Shown: positions 55,391-64,000 of the stretch, one piece after another | Position numbering within the stretch: the first letter of the stretch is position 1 | Layout of the letters: each line of letters begins with the position of its first letter | Assembly: GCF_963674925.1 (NCBI RefSeq) | Contig: NZ_OY771647.1 | Location: forward strand, 201,501-265,500 | DNA length: 64,000 bases | DNA from: an uncultured Draconibacterium sp. | GTDB taxonomy: Bacteria; Bacteroidota; Bacteroidia; Bacteroidales; Prolixibacteraceae | Direction of reading: 5' to 3' | Translations under genes and position numbers: made by a program | The notes under the pieces: generated by a model | Told to the model about the DNA's origin: nothing | Seen by the model: the letters and a program-made list of their open reading frames with translations, nothing else | Database searches by the model: none

Positions 55391-56053
55391 ATGATTTATT
55401 TGGCAGATACCGCAGACATTCAGGCATTAAAAGATCTATACGATTTTTTCCCGTTGACAGGAGTAACCACAAATCCTACCATTTTAAAACAATCGGGGTT
55501 AAAACTTTCCGAAGCCATTCAAAACATCATTGATATTGTTGGCAAAGGCAGTATTCACGTTCAGGTGATGAGCAACAAGGCCGAAGAAATGGTTAAAGAG
55601 GCAAAAACCTACAAAAGTTATTTTAACCTGGGCGATAATTTTTACGCTAAAATTCCGGTATCGATAGAAGGTTACAAAGCCATGCGCATACTAAAAGATG
55701 CTAGCATAAACGTAACGGCAACGGCTATTTTTACACAGCAACAGGCATTGGTGGCATCGCGTGCCGGAGCCGATTTTGTTGCGCCATACGTTAGCCGATT
55801 GGACAACATTTCGTCGCATGGAATTGAGGTAGTTGGCGACATTGTGAAAAATACCAAAGAATTTAACCTGGACACCAAAGTACTGGCAGCCAGCTTTAAA
55901 ACGGTCGACCAGATTCACCGCGTAAGCATGGCCGGAGCACAGTCGGCAACGATCAGCCCCGAGTTGCTTTTCCAACTGATAAAGCACCCGATGACCGACA
56001 TCAGCATCGCGCAGTTTGAAAAAGACGGTGAAGGATTATACAATATTTTTTAG
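55391..56053 (+). CDS. fsa: transaldolase-family fructose-6-phosphate aldolase
   Basis: A 220-residue class I aldolase of the transaldolase/FSA (MipB/TalC) subfamily. The start is the ATG at 55391 (MIYLADTADIQALKDLYDFF); an upstream reading from 54971 is non-homologous. The Schiff-base lysine is Lys87 in NFYAKIPVSIEGYKA; the N-terminal GVTTNPTIL and C-terminal SVAGAQSAT-like motif AGAQSATISPELL are family features. Short transaldolases of this size may act as fructose-6-phosphate aldolase or as true transaldolase, and sequence alone does not decide. It is convergent with the L,D-transpeptidase-like gene with a gap of 5 bp. Confidence 0.93.
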   Translation: MIYLADTADIQALKDLYDFFPLTGVTTNPTILKQSGLKLSEAIQNIIDIVGKGSIHVQVMSNKAEEMVKEAKTYKSYFNLGDNFYAKIPVSIEGYKAMRILKDASINVTATAIFTQQQALVASRAGADFVAPYVSRLDNISSHGIEVVGDIVKNTKEFNLDTKVLAASFKTVDQIHRVSMAGAQSATISPELLFQLIKHPMTDISIAQFEKDGEGLYNIF

Positions 56054-56058
56054 TAAAA

Positions 56059-56784
56059 TTAGCGGCTAATTCCTGAAAGCAATTCATCCTTATTCCCCAT
56101 AATAATGTGTGGATTGCTTTTGGGGTTGAGCCATTTTAGTACCCTTAGCATATTCTCTTCGCTTATGGCCACACACCCTGCCGTTGACTCGTTGCCGGTT
56201 TTATTCAGATGAAAAAAGATGGCACTTCCTTTTCCTTTTACTACCGGATTTGTGTTGTATTCAATTACCATACAGTATTTGTAGGCATCGCTTTTTAGCA
56301 GCAGATTTTCGTAGGATTGTGCATCGGTTTCGCCCTGTACGTACTGATTGTAATTTTCCGACTCCGCGTCGTCGATCCATTTATCCTCAGCAGTAGTTTT
56401 CTGATACGGCATTTTTGTATCGGCGCTATCCAGGTACGTAAACAATTGCCCCAGCGCAAAAATACCTGTTGGTGATTTACCGTCGCCTTCAACTTTTTCG
56501 GTAGTTGGAGCAAAACCATTTTTGCCAATACCTGCCGGCATCACTTCAAAAACCGCTTGCCAGCCCTGCTTTGTTTTTTCGTAAGCCAGCAAATTTGCAT
56601 GATGATCATCGGGAGCAGAATTAAAAACCACCAAAGCCTGACGCACATCCGGCCGATCCTGCCATTGTATACTTTCAATAATTTTTTGTCCCACTTTTTC
56701 CGGTTTCTCCGGAGCTGTTTTACAAGCTGCCATCGCAAAAAGAAACACGAATAGAAATGCTAATTTGTTATACTTCCGAATCAT
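56059..56784 (-). CDS. L,D-transpeptidase-like lipoprotein
   Basis: A 241-residue lipoprotein with a catalytic domain of the murein L,D-transpeptidase (YkuD/ErfK) superfamily. The start is ATG at 56784; a longer reading to 56940 lies inside the kinase gene. The lipobox is LFAMAAC, with Cys about 21. The active-site region shows FFHLNKTGNESTAGCVAIS, with the histidine and the STAGC nucleophile in the usual order. The substrate strand VVFNSAPDDHHANLLAYEKT lies in the N-terminal half. The 5' end overlaps the 3' end of the propeller kinase gene by 17 bp, so the pair is probably co-transcribed. The reaction would be peptidoglycan or lipoprotein cross-linking. Confidence 0.85.
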   Translation of the reverse strand: MIRKYNKLAFLFVFLFAMAACKTAPEKPEKVGQKIIESIQWQDRPDVRQALVVFNSAPDDHHANLLAYEKTKQGWQAVFEVMPAGIGKNGFAPTTEKVEGDGKSPTGIFALGQLFTYLDSADTKMPYQKTTAEDKWIDDAESENYNQYVQGETDAQSYENLLLKSDAYKYCMVIEYNTNPVVKGKGSAIFFHLNKTGNESTAGCVAISEENMLRVLKWLNPKSNPHIIMGNKDELLSGISR

Positions 56785-59700
56785 TAAGAGGCAAAGTAAA
56801 CATAAATTTGCTTCCTTTTCCAACTTCGCTTTCAACACTAATTTTTCCTCCATGTCTCTCAACAAATTCTTTACATAGCACCAGCCCCAGCCCGGTGCCC
56901 TTCTCTCCATTTGTTCCCCGGGTAACATCAGTGCTTTCAATGCTAAAAATACTTTTCAGTTTCTCTTCAGCTATTCCTATTCCGTTGTCCTTGATTTTCA
57001 CTTCGCACCACCCGTTTTGTTTTGATACTGAAACGGCTATTTCGCCATCGCGATGCGTAAACTTCACGGCATTGGCAATCAGGTTACGCATAATTGTTGA
57101 GAACATATTCACATCGGCATTGGCAACAAGTTCTTCTTTTGCATACACTTCAATCAGTATATTCTTTTTCAACGCTGCCTCATCATGAAAACGTAATAAG
57201 TCCCTGATTTTTTCGGTAACATTTATGGGCTCGGGATGAAATGAGATGGCATTTCGTTGCAACCTTGCCCAGGTTAACAGATTACCCAACAAGTCGTTAG
57301 CCTGTATCGACGATTTATAAATATTTGATATGTGGTGTTCCTTACCGGTTTCATCCATGTTCTTGAAACTCATCAGCAAATTTTCGGAGAAACCAATGAT
57401 GATATTAAAATGATTACGAAGATCGTGCCCGATAATGGAGAAGAACTTGTCTTTTGTACGGTTTAACTCGTTCAATTCTTTGTTTTTAGCCGTAATTATT
57501 TCGTTCTGTTCTTTAATTTGAATTGTACGTTCCAACACCTTTTTCTCCAACCTTACTTTCTCCAGTTTCAAACGTCGTTCGCGTAGTTTAATAAATGTCC
57601 AGATACCCAAAACAATCAATATAAAATAAGCCAGGTAAGCCGTTTTACTGCGCCACCACGGAGGAAGTACCACAATTTGCAGGCTCACTCCTTCCTCATT
57701 CCAAACACCGTCGTTATTTGATCCTTTAACCGAAAAAGTATACTCTCCGGCAGGCAAAGCAAAAAACGGAACAAACTTCCGGTTTTCAATCTCATTCCAG
57801 TCGTTTGAAATGCCTTCCATTTTATAGGCATAACTGTTTTTGTTCGCATTGGTAAACTCAAGAGCGGCAAATTCAATGGTAAACGATTGTACATCGTGTT
57901 TTAAAACCACCTTCGATTCTGTTGCGATATTAATTTCGTGCTGTTGATTATTGCTGGTGGCAGAAAACGCAGTAAAAACTATATTGGGCGCATAGGGATT
58001 GCCTTTTAACGAATCGGGGTAAAACGTGTTAAAGCCATTCATCCCTCCAAACAGCAGTTCGCCATCGGCGGAACAAAAAGCGGCACGCAGATTAAATTCA
58101 GAGCTTTGCAAACCATCTTCGGGTGTAAAAACCTGAATTTTATTTTTATTCAGGTCGTACCTGCACAAACCGTTGCCGGTGGCAAACCACAAATCCTGAT
58201 TCTTGTCTTCAACAATCTCGTAAATGTAATTACTGGGCAAGCCATCTTTCTCATACAAGTAGCTAAACTGCTGTGTGTTTTTATCAAAAATATTAAGCGC
58301 CGCATTGGTCCCAATCCAAATCCTACGGCGGCTGTCTTCGCACAACGAAATAACAAAATCGCTACTCAGCTCTCCTTCTGCTTTGTTGTAATGTATCAGC
58401 TTATCTGTTTCCGAATTATAGACATCTACCCCACCAATGGTGGCCATCCAGATCATTCCGTCAGAATCTTCCAACAAGGTATAAACCAGGTTCGAACTAA
58501 TTTTCCTCGAAGCCTCGGCCTGCTGATCAAACCGTACAACTTCTGCTGATTTTTTGTCGACAAGATAAACGCCAACCGAAGTTCCGATCCAGTAACGATC
58601 GTCTTTATCCTGAATGATGTGATAAATACGTGTTCCTTCAAATGCAGGCCAATCGGGGCGATTATAAAATTGCCGCCAATCTTCAAACAACCTTTTCTGT
58701 CGATTCCAAATAAATATTCCATCACGTGTTCCTAACCAAATATCGCGCTCATGATCTTTAAAAAACACATGTACAAAATCGTTGGGGAGGTAATGATTGC
58801 CTGTCTCCTGCGATGAAAAATGTTCGACTTCATTACTTTCGGTATCAACAATATTTAATCCTTGTCCCCAGTTACCGATCCACAATTTACCATCGTCGTT
58901 TTTTAACATTCCGGCAATTACATTTCCCAACAAATCGATTGACGCCGGCGAATTACTGCGCCGGTAAAGCCGGAATTTATCCATCTTTAAATCGGTTTTG
59001 CTAATACCGGACAGAGTACCAACCCACAGGTTTTCCGATTTATCAATCAATAAACTCTGAATAATATTGTGTGCCAGTCCGCTGTTTTCCGAGGTTAAAT
59101 TTTCAATGGAATATCGCCCGTTATCTTCTGATAGAATAAAAATTCCATTGCCTTCGGTACCTACAATCATTTTCCCGGTTTTAGTTTCAACGATGCTACG
59201 AACACAGTTGCGAAACCAAAATCCCTTGCCCGATGTAAGTATAAAAACCTGCTCTTCAAAAACGTACTTATCACGATTAAAAAGATACAAACCTTCTGTT
59301 GTTCCGGCCCATATCCGGGATTTCGAATCCTGAAACAACCCGGTAACACTCGTTTGCTGCAATGTATCGCCGTTACCGGATAAAAACGGGTAGCAAGTAA
59401 ATTCTTCTTCCGGAAATGAAAAGACCGCGATACCTTCCGTGCATCCTGTCCAGAGTGTGCCATCGTTATCTTCCAATACCGGAAGTTGTACATCTTTTAT
59501 GGCAGGATCGAAAGGAATTTTGCTTTGAAAATGTGTAAAATGTTTCGCTTCTGAGTCGGAAACAGAAAGCACCGGTGGCGTGTGCACAAGTATTTGCCCG
59601 TTGCTTAAAAGCAGGTTATTATAACTGTGAGTGCTAACCTCCGGATCGTAACCGGTATGATAATTTATTCGTTCAAAAATATCTTTGTCGCGCAGGTACT

Positions 59701-60013
59701 TATTTAGTCCTCCTTTGGTACCGATCCACAAATTCCCCTGCCGATCCTCAGAAATGGCATAAATCCAGTTATTGGAAATGGAAAGAGAATCGTTTGGCAG
59801 ATAACGATAAACCCTGAAATTTTCTCCATCAAAACGGTTTAGTCCGTTTTGCGTACCAATCCAGATAAAACCCAGGGAATCCTGAAACAAACAGTTAACC
59901 ACACTTTGCGACAGCCCTTCGTTGATGGAATAATTTGAAAAAGTAAGTTCGCTGGGGAAAGCATATGACAGCAGCGCAAAGTTTAAGATCAGAAGACAGC
60001 ACAATCGTTTCAT
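56768..60013 (-). CDS. propeller-type membrane sensor histidine kinase (no receiver or AraC domain)
   Basis: A 1081-residue sensor with a signal peptide (MKRLCCLLILNFALLSYAF). About residues 25-690 form two-component regulator propeller repeats with recurring FIWIGT..GLN.F and W.GT..G motifs, followed by a Y_Y_Y domain (about 700-765, with AGEYTFSVKGSNNDGVWNEE). One TM helix is at about 775-797. HisKA has the phosphoacceptor His at 863 (FFSIIGHDLRNHFN). The ATPase core has NLIANAVKF, DNGIGI and GTGLGL. Many Bacteroidota proteins of this type continue into a receiver and AraC domain as hybrid one-protein systems. This one ends after the ATPase domain, so it needs a separate response regulator, none of which is nearby. 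The gene precedes the L,D-transpeptidase gene by overlap. Confidence 0.94.
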   Translation of the reverse strand: MKRLCCLLILNFALLSYAFPSELTFSNYSINEGLSQSVVNCLFQDSLGFIWIGTQNGLNRFDGENFRVYRYLPNDSLSISNNWIYAISEDRQGNLWIGTKGGLNKYLRDKDIFERINYHTGYDPEVSTHSYNNLLLSNGQILVHTPPVLSVSDSEAKHFTHFQSKIPFDPAIKDVQLPVLEDNDGTLWTGCTEGIAVFSFPEEEFTCYPFLSGNGDTLQQTSVTGLFQDSKSRIWAGTTEGLYLFNRDKYVFEEQVFILTSGKGFWFRNCVRSIVETKTGKMIVGTEGNGIFILSEDNGRYSIENLTSENSGLAHNIIQSLLIDKSENLWVGTLSGISKTDLKMDKFRLYRRSNSPASIDLLGNVIAGMLKNDDGKLWIGNWGQGLNIVDTESNEVEHFSSQETGNHYLPNDFVHVFFKDHERDIWLGTRDGIFIWNRQKRLFEDWRQFYNRPDWPAFEGTRIYHIIQDKDDRYWIGTSVGVYLVDKKSAEVVRFDQQAEASRKISSNLVYTLLEDSDGMIWMATIGGVDVYNSETDKLIHYNKAEGELSSDFVISLCEDSRRRIWIGTNAALNIFDKNTQQFSYLYEKDGLPSNYIYEIVEDKNQDLWFATGNGLCRYDLNKNKIQVFTPEDGLQSSEFNLRAAFCSADGELLFGGMNGFNTFYPDSLKGNPYAPNIVFTAFSATSNNQQHEINIATESKVVLKHDVQSFTIEFAALEFTNANKNSYAYKMEGISNDWNEIENRKFVPFFALPAGEYTFSVKGSNNDGVWNEEGVSLQIVVLPPWWRSKTAYLAYFILIVLGIWTFIKLRERRLKLEKVRLEKKVLERTIQIKEQNEIITAKNKELNELNRTKDKFFSIIGHDLRNHFNIIIGFSENLLMSFKNMDETGKEHHISNIYKSSIQANDLLGNLLTWARLQRNAISFHPEPINVTEKIRDLLRFHDEAALKKNILIEVYAKEELVANADVNMFSTIMRNLIANAVKFTHRDGEIAVSVSKQNGWCEVKIKDNGIGIAEEKLKSIFSIESTDVTRGTNGEKGTGLGLVLCKEFVERHGGKISVESEVGKGSKFMFTLPLNDSEV

Positions 60014-60120
60014 GGCAAAACAAATAAATTACTATTGGTTAACCAGCGCAATGCGAAGTTCGTGATAAGTTGGGTTATTTCCAAAAATTTCGATTATACG
60101 AAAAATCAACGCTACGTATT

Positions 60121-62565
60121 CTAATCATTGATGTGCTCCCAATAACTCAAGCCAATCCGCAGCTCGCCATAACTTACTTCGTTACCAAAATGGCCTTTTG
60201 CTGTTCCAAAGGATTTGTCCTCTGTTTTTTCAAAATAGTCGGCTATTTTTTTCAGTTTCGTTTCGTCTACCAAACGTGTTGCCTCCAGCTCTCCCAGTTT
60301 TATGTAATGTGCCAAATGGCTCTCAATGGTATTTGCCGAAAGGGCGCGTTCTTTTGCAATCTCGTCAATGGATTTCCCTGAATTGAACAACTCGAAACTG
60401 AGCAGCTTGGTATCTACTTTTTCCTTCTTTTCCTTTTTGGGTTCCTGAAGTGGAATCTCCCCTTTTTCAATTTTATTTTCGTTACAATAATGCTGAATAA
60501 TAGCTGTTATCCCGGCACCAAACTGCGTTATTTTCCGAGGTCCCAAACCATTAATCAGTTTTAATGCTGCCGCGTCGGTTGGCAGATATGTTACCAGCGC
60601 ATAGAGTACCTTTTGCGAGAAGATCATAAAAGGAGGAATTTCCAATTCGCCGGCTTTTTCCGTTCGGAAGTTGCGCAATTGCTCAAACAATTCGGGGTTT
60701 GGTATATTTTCAAAATCAGTAATTTCTTTAGCCTTTTGTTTTCCTGAAGACTTGCTTTGTTTTACAAGCGTTTTGGCACGCGAGTCCATCAGGCGTTTTA
60801 CGTCAAACCCTTCGAGGCACGATTCAAATGCAGTCAGTTTCAATTGGGTGTCATCTTTCAGATCGTTCACGTAACGTTTCATCTGGCGTTTTATCTCCTT
60901 GTTATCAATATCCAGATCTATCTTTTTAATTCCGTCGGCCAAAATATGCTGTACCTTTTCGCCAAAATAAGCAGCCGCTTTTTTTGTGCGCTCCTGCAAA
61001 ACATCGTTTTTATAAACATCAGGTTGTTGTCGCAACAAATCAGTAATCTGATGATGAAATTTGCCTGCCACGGCAACAATTTCGCTATCGTGGCCGTTGC
61101 GCATTTTCTCAATTTGCGTAATGGTTACTTCCGGGAAACTTCCTTTGTTCTCGTTAACCACTTTCGCGATATTCCGCAATAGGTTCTCTGACCGGTAAAA
61201 GCGAAAAATTTCTGTTAACTGCTCTTTTTGAAAAGCCAGTTTTGCGGAATTCAGTTCCTGTTCGCCGGGTTGATTTTCTTCCACATCGCGAATAAAACCA
61301 CTTACTTTTTGATCGTTGATAATACTCTTGCCGGCAATTGGCGATGAGAGTACCATGCCTTCGAGTGATTTACAACGACTTAAGGCCACATAAACCTGCC
61401 CATGTGCAAATGAAGCTTCAGCATCAATAATGGCTTTCTCGAAAGTTAAGCCCTGGCTTTTGTGAATGGTAATTGCCCACGCCAGTTTTAACGGTACCTG
61501 GGTGAACATCCCTTCCATTTCTTCGCGAATGTCGCCCGATTCTTTATCGATGGAGTATTTGTAATTCTCCCAGTTTTGCGGTTCCACTTCAATTTCCTCA
61601 TCTTCGCCCGGGCACAGCACATAAACACGGTCTTTATCAATCGACTGCACCTGCCCTATTTTTCCGTTGTAAAAACGTTTTTCCGGATTGGAGTCGTTCT
61701 TCACAAACATTACCTGGGCTCCAACTTTTAGTTCCAGCTTAAAATCGGTGGGGTACGAATATTCAGGAAACTTACCCTCTACCGAAGCAGTAAAAACTTC
61801 CTTATTCCCGGTTAATGCCGCCAGCTTTGAGTCGTTAATGCGCTGTGCACTTACATTGTGTGTGCAAAGTGTTATATAACCATCCTCGTCGCCCGGAACA
61901 AAATCGGGAATATGTCTTGTGTTTAAAAGCTGCCGGGCTTCCTCATCCAGTTTATTCTCACGCACCTTGTTCAGCACCGAAATAAACTTTTCATCCTGCT
62001 GACGGAACACTTCGGTAAGTTCGATACTCACATGCGGAAATTCGCGCAGTGCTTTACTACTAAAAAAATACGGCGTATCGTATTCGCGGCGCAACAATCC
62101 CCACTCTTCATTTTTTACTACCGGAGCCAACTGTTGCAAATCGCCGATCATTAAAACCTGCGCACCACCAAAAGGTTTTCGTTTGTTTTTAAAGCGACGC
62201 AGTGTGCGGTCTATCGCGTCTAAAATATCGGCCCTAACCATACTTACCTCATCAATCACCAAAAGATCGAGGCTTCGCATAATATTTATCTTTTCTTTGG
62301 AAAAGCGCTGTTCGCTGCTGTGTTTGCTCTCGTGCCCCACCTGTGGCGCAAACGACAATTGAAAAAATGAATGTATGGTTACGCCTGCCGCATTAATAGC
62401 GGCCACACCCGTTGGGGCTACCACAACCATTCGTTTGGGCGAGCGTTCTTTCAGGCTTCGAAGAAAAGTGGTTTTTCCGGTTCCGGCCTTCCCGGTAAGA
62501 AAGATATTCTGCCCGGTATATTGTACAAAATCAAAAGCTAACTGAAGTTGTTTGTTGGTCTTCAT
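60121..62565 (-). CDS. Pif1/RecD-type superfamily 1B helicase with HRDC and RecQ-like C-terminal domains
   Basis: An 814-residue DNA helicase. Walker A is GKAGTGKTTF (25-34), followed by APTGVAAINAAGVTIHSFF (motif Ia type), DEVSMVRADILDAID (Walker B) and LIGDLQQLAP (motif III). The UvrD-like C-terminal part is around 395-450 (AITIHKSQGLTFEKAIIDAE, then YVALSRC). The C-terminal third differs from simple Pif1 proteins: an HRDC-like domain at about 640-715 and a helix-turn-helix of the HTH_40 type at about 735-800 (ELFNSGKSIDEIAKERAL). This tail resembles the C-terminus of RecQ helicases. Such Pif1-HRDC fusions occur across Bacteroidota. The gene follows a 107-bp gap after the kinase gene and is monocistronic by spacing. 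Confidence 0.9.
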   Translation of the reverse strand: MKTNKQLQLAFDFVQYTGQNIFLTGKAGTGKTTFLRSLKERSPKRMVVVAPTGVAAINAAGVTIHSFFQLSFAPQVGHESKHSSEQRFSKEKINIMRSLDLLVIDEVSMVRADILDAIDRTLRRFKNKRKPFGGAQVLMIGDLQQLAPVVKNEEWGLLRREYDTPYFFSSKALREFPHVSIELTEVFRQQDEKFISVLNKVRENKLDEEARQLLNTRHIPDFVPGDEDGYITLCTHNVSAQRINDSKLAALTGNKEVFTASVEGKFPEYSYPTDFKLELKVGAQVMFVKNDSNPEKRFYNGKIGQVQSIDKDRVYVLCPGEDEEIEVEPQNWENYKYSIDKESGDIREEMEGMFTQVPLKLAWAITIHKSQGLTFEKAIIDAEASFAHGQVYVALSRCKSLEGMVLSSPIAGKSIINDQKVSGFIRDVEENQPGEQELNSAKLAFQKEQLTEIFRFYRSENLLRNIAKVVNENKGSFPEVTITQIEKMRNGHDSEIVAVAGKFHHQITDLLRQQPDVYKNDVLQERTKKAAAYFGEKVQHILADGIKKIDLDIDNKEIKRQMKRYVNDLKDDTQLKLTAFESCLEGFDVKRLMDSRAKTLVKQSKSSGKQKAKEITDFENIPNPELFEQLRNFRTEKAGELEIPPFMIFSQKVLYALVTYLPTDAAALKLINGLGPRKITQFGAGITAIIQHYCNENKIEKGEIPLQEPKKEKKEKVDTKLLSFELFNSGKSIDEIAKERALSANTIESHLAHYIKLGELEATRLVDETKLKKIADYFEKTEDKSFGTAKGHFGNEVSYGELRIGLSYWEHIND

Positions 62566-62723
62566 ATAATTAATTCAAATGCTGAAAATCCGATTTATGA
62601 CTATTTTGATCAATAAAGATAAACAGAAACGAGCATATTAAAAAAGTATTTCAATTGGACAAGAACATGATAATGCGAGTTCCCTGAATTACCTTAAAAA
62701 TAAACAAATCTAAACGAATGAAA

Positions 62724-64000
62724 TTATTTATTTGGATGTAGCACAAGATTTTCATATTCCTCCTTATCGACAACCGCTTCAATAACAAGCGGGCCATCAC
62801 CGGTGAAAGCTTTTTCCAATGCTTTTGTGTATTCATCGCTGTTTGTTACACGAACAACAGGTACTCCAAAATAATGATTGGTTGGCTCTTGATCCAGCAA
62901 ATTTAAATCTGTTCCGTAGCCGCTGTCAAACTGCTTTTTACTTTGCTTTATACTTATCAGCGACAAACTGTTGTCGTAAATCACTACAAATACGATGTTG
63001 AGGTTAAGACGTTTCGCCGTTGCCAATTCACCTACCATCATCAGGAAACCACCATCGCCCATTAATGCCACAACGGGAAGATCAGGATTACAAAGTTTCG
63101 CGGCCAAAGCTGCCGGAATAGCAAAACCCATACTCGACCAGCCATTTGTCATCAATAATTTCCCGGGTTTGGGAGTACGCCACTGCTGCCCCACCAGGTG
63201 CAAATGAGCTCCAACATCAACCGTCAGTATTCCCTCGTCCGGTAGAACTTTTCGCAGTACATCAACCACAGCCAGCGGGCCAAAACTGCCCGGCTTTGGC
63301 GTTAACGCATTTACTATCTGCTGCTTATTTGCTTCCAAAAACTGCCTGTCCCATGCCTTGGGATTGACATCAAGTTTAAGCAATTCGTTCAAGGCAACTT
63401 CCAATGCTCCAAGCACATTAACGACTTCCGGAATTTTACCGGTTGCCACATCGGCCTCTTGCTGATCGATATGAATCAGCGGAACTTCAGGCATCCAGTC
63501 TTCGTAGTTAAACTCCACCGGATCGTAACCAATTCCAATAACCAGATCGGCTTGCGAATATACTTTTGCAACCTGGTTCGATAAGGCATGAAAAAGCACC
63601 CCGGCATACAAGGAATGACTTTCGGGGAACAGACCTTTGGCCATTGGAGTAAGTACTACCGGCAACTGAAACTTTTCGGCCAGTGCAATAAGTTGCTCAC
63701 TTACCTGCGCATGCACTGCCGATAAACCAACGGCTAAAACAGGCTTTTTACATTTTTGAATGAGCTTTTCAACTTTGGCAATTTGATCGGCAACCAGGGG
63801 CGACCATCGTTTCTTCTCCAAACGCAGGTAATCCACATCCGCTTTCACTTTCTGCACCGGATTTCTGCCAATACCGGTCGGTATTCCGATATGCACGGCT
63901 CCCCGCAAATCATCAGTTGCGATTCCTGCACCTTTTAAAATAATTTCTTCAACATTATTCTGATTCAGTCGCGTAGTCCATTTCGTAATTGGAAAGAAAA
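62724..64000 (-). CDS. thiamine-diphosphate-dependent enzyme, acetolactate synthase-like (5' end beyond window)
   Basis: The protein reads leftward and its frame stays open to the right edge, so the N-terminal part is missing. A TTG at 63908 is sometimes taken as the start, but the upstream codons continue the family sequence (FPITKWTTRLNQ, then a segment with KGAGIATDDLRGAVHIGIP), so it is internal. The visible 425 or so residues are the end of the N-terminal domain, the central cofactor domain (WSPLVADQIAKVEKLIQKCK) and the C-terminal thiamine-diphosphate domain with GDGGFLMMVGELATAKRLNL and the closing Asn of the motif in YDN. The family includes acetolactate synthase, benzoylformate decarboxylase and related enzymes; the final substrate cannot be read from this part. 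No regulatory subunit (ilvN) lies next to it in the window. Confidence 0.9.
   Translation of the reverse strand, partial: FFPITKWTTRLNQNNVEEIILKGAGIATDDLRGAVHIGIPTGIGRNPVQKVKADVDYLRLEKKRWSPLVADQIAKVEKLIQKCKKPVLAVGLSAVHAQVSEQLIALAEKFQLPVVLTPMAKGLFPESHSLYAGVLFHALSNQVAKVYSQADLVIGIGYDPVEFNYEDWMPEVPLIHIDQQEADVATGKIPEVVNVLGALEVALNELLKLDVNPKAWDRQFLEANKQQIVNALTPKPGSFGPLAVVDVLRKVLPDEGILTVDVGAHLHLVGQQWRTPKPGKLLMTNGWSSMGFAIPAALAAKLCNPDLPVVALMGDGGFLMMVGELATAKRLNLNIVFVVIYDNSLSLISIKQSKKQFDSGYGTDLNLLDQEPTNHYFGVPVVRVTNSDEYTKALEKAFTGDGPLVIEAVVDKEEYENLVLHPNK

Noticed and set aside
60757..61182. Open 141-codon frame antisense to the helicase
   Set aside because: Shadow of the helicase reading frame with no support of its own.
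62724..63908. Short thiamine-diphosphate enzyme starting at TTG 63908
   Set aside because: Family sequence continues in frame upstream to the window edge, so this is an internal codon of a truncated gene.

Overview
The window looks like a chromosomal segment of a free-living, polysaccharide-using member of the Bacteroidota, probably near the Marinilabiliales/Prolixibacteraceae. The taxon is inferred from gene families, not from a marker search. The supporting signs are a SusC/SusD outer-membrane pair, proteins with type IX secretion (T9SS) or gliding-type C-terminal domains, promoters of the TTTG-N19-TAnnTTTG type, start codons without Shine-Dalgarno sequences, DUF5687 and DUF3857 proteins, and a propeller-type sensor kinase. 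I see no rRNA, tRNA, CRISPR array, prophage or insertion sequence.

Layout. 0.5-7.2 kb: a 2231-residue modular secreted protein ending in a T9SS sorting domain. 7.3-19.4 kb (minus strand): SusD and SusC, an outer-membrane barrel protein, and a huge BspA-like leucine-rich-repeat/InlB-type-repeat surface protein whose signal peptide lies upstream of any canonical start codon. 19.9-22.1 kb: a NupC-type nucleoside transporter and a bifunctional nuclease. 22.3-27.3 kb: a membrane protein with a winged-helix protein, then an ECF sigma factor, a membrane protein, and a transglutaminase-like gene broken by one in-frame TGA. 27.3-30.5 kb: a sensor histidine kinase flanked by two 92%-identical direct copies of the ribosomal L21 promoter and leader, then rplU and an rpmA whose L27 product has a long C-terminal extension.

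30.6-46.2 kb: an esterase, serS, asd, a lamin-tail secreted protein, a PadR-controlled ABC exporter operon with a candidate operator, recX, a DUF3857 transglutaminase-like membrane protein, prfB with its programmed +1 frameshift, ppk1 and an ArsC-like protein. 46.3-56 kb: sucCD, a SIS-domain sugar-phosphate isomerase, an isochorismatase-like hydrolase, a metallo-beta-lactamase-fold hydrolase, aspartate kinase, a DUF302-like protein, a second esterase, an M23/LysM peptidase and a transaldolase-like aldolase. 56-64 kb (minus strand): an L,D-transpeptidase-like lipoprotein, a propeller-type sensor kinase, a Pif1-type helicase with a RecQ-like C-terminus, and a thiamine-diphosphate enzyme cut by the window edge.

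Most genes are housekeeping or envelope functions in small operons. No complete novel system is evident. The features most worth a second look are the duplicated L21 leader around the kinase, the ACG in place of ATG on the BspA-like gene, the Trp-to-stop change in the transglutaminase gene, the L27 extension, the carbohydrate-binding-like domain inserted into a repeat of the giant secreted protein, the PadR-operon dyad, and several nested palindromic intergenic elements.
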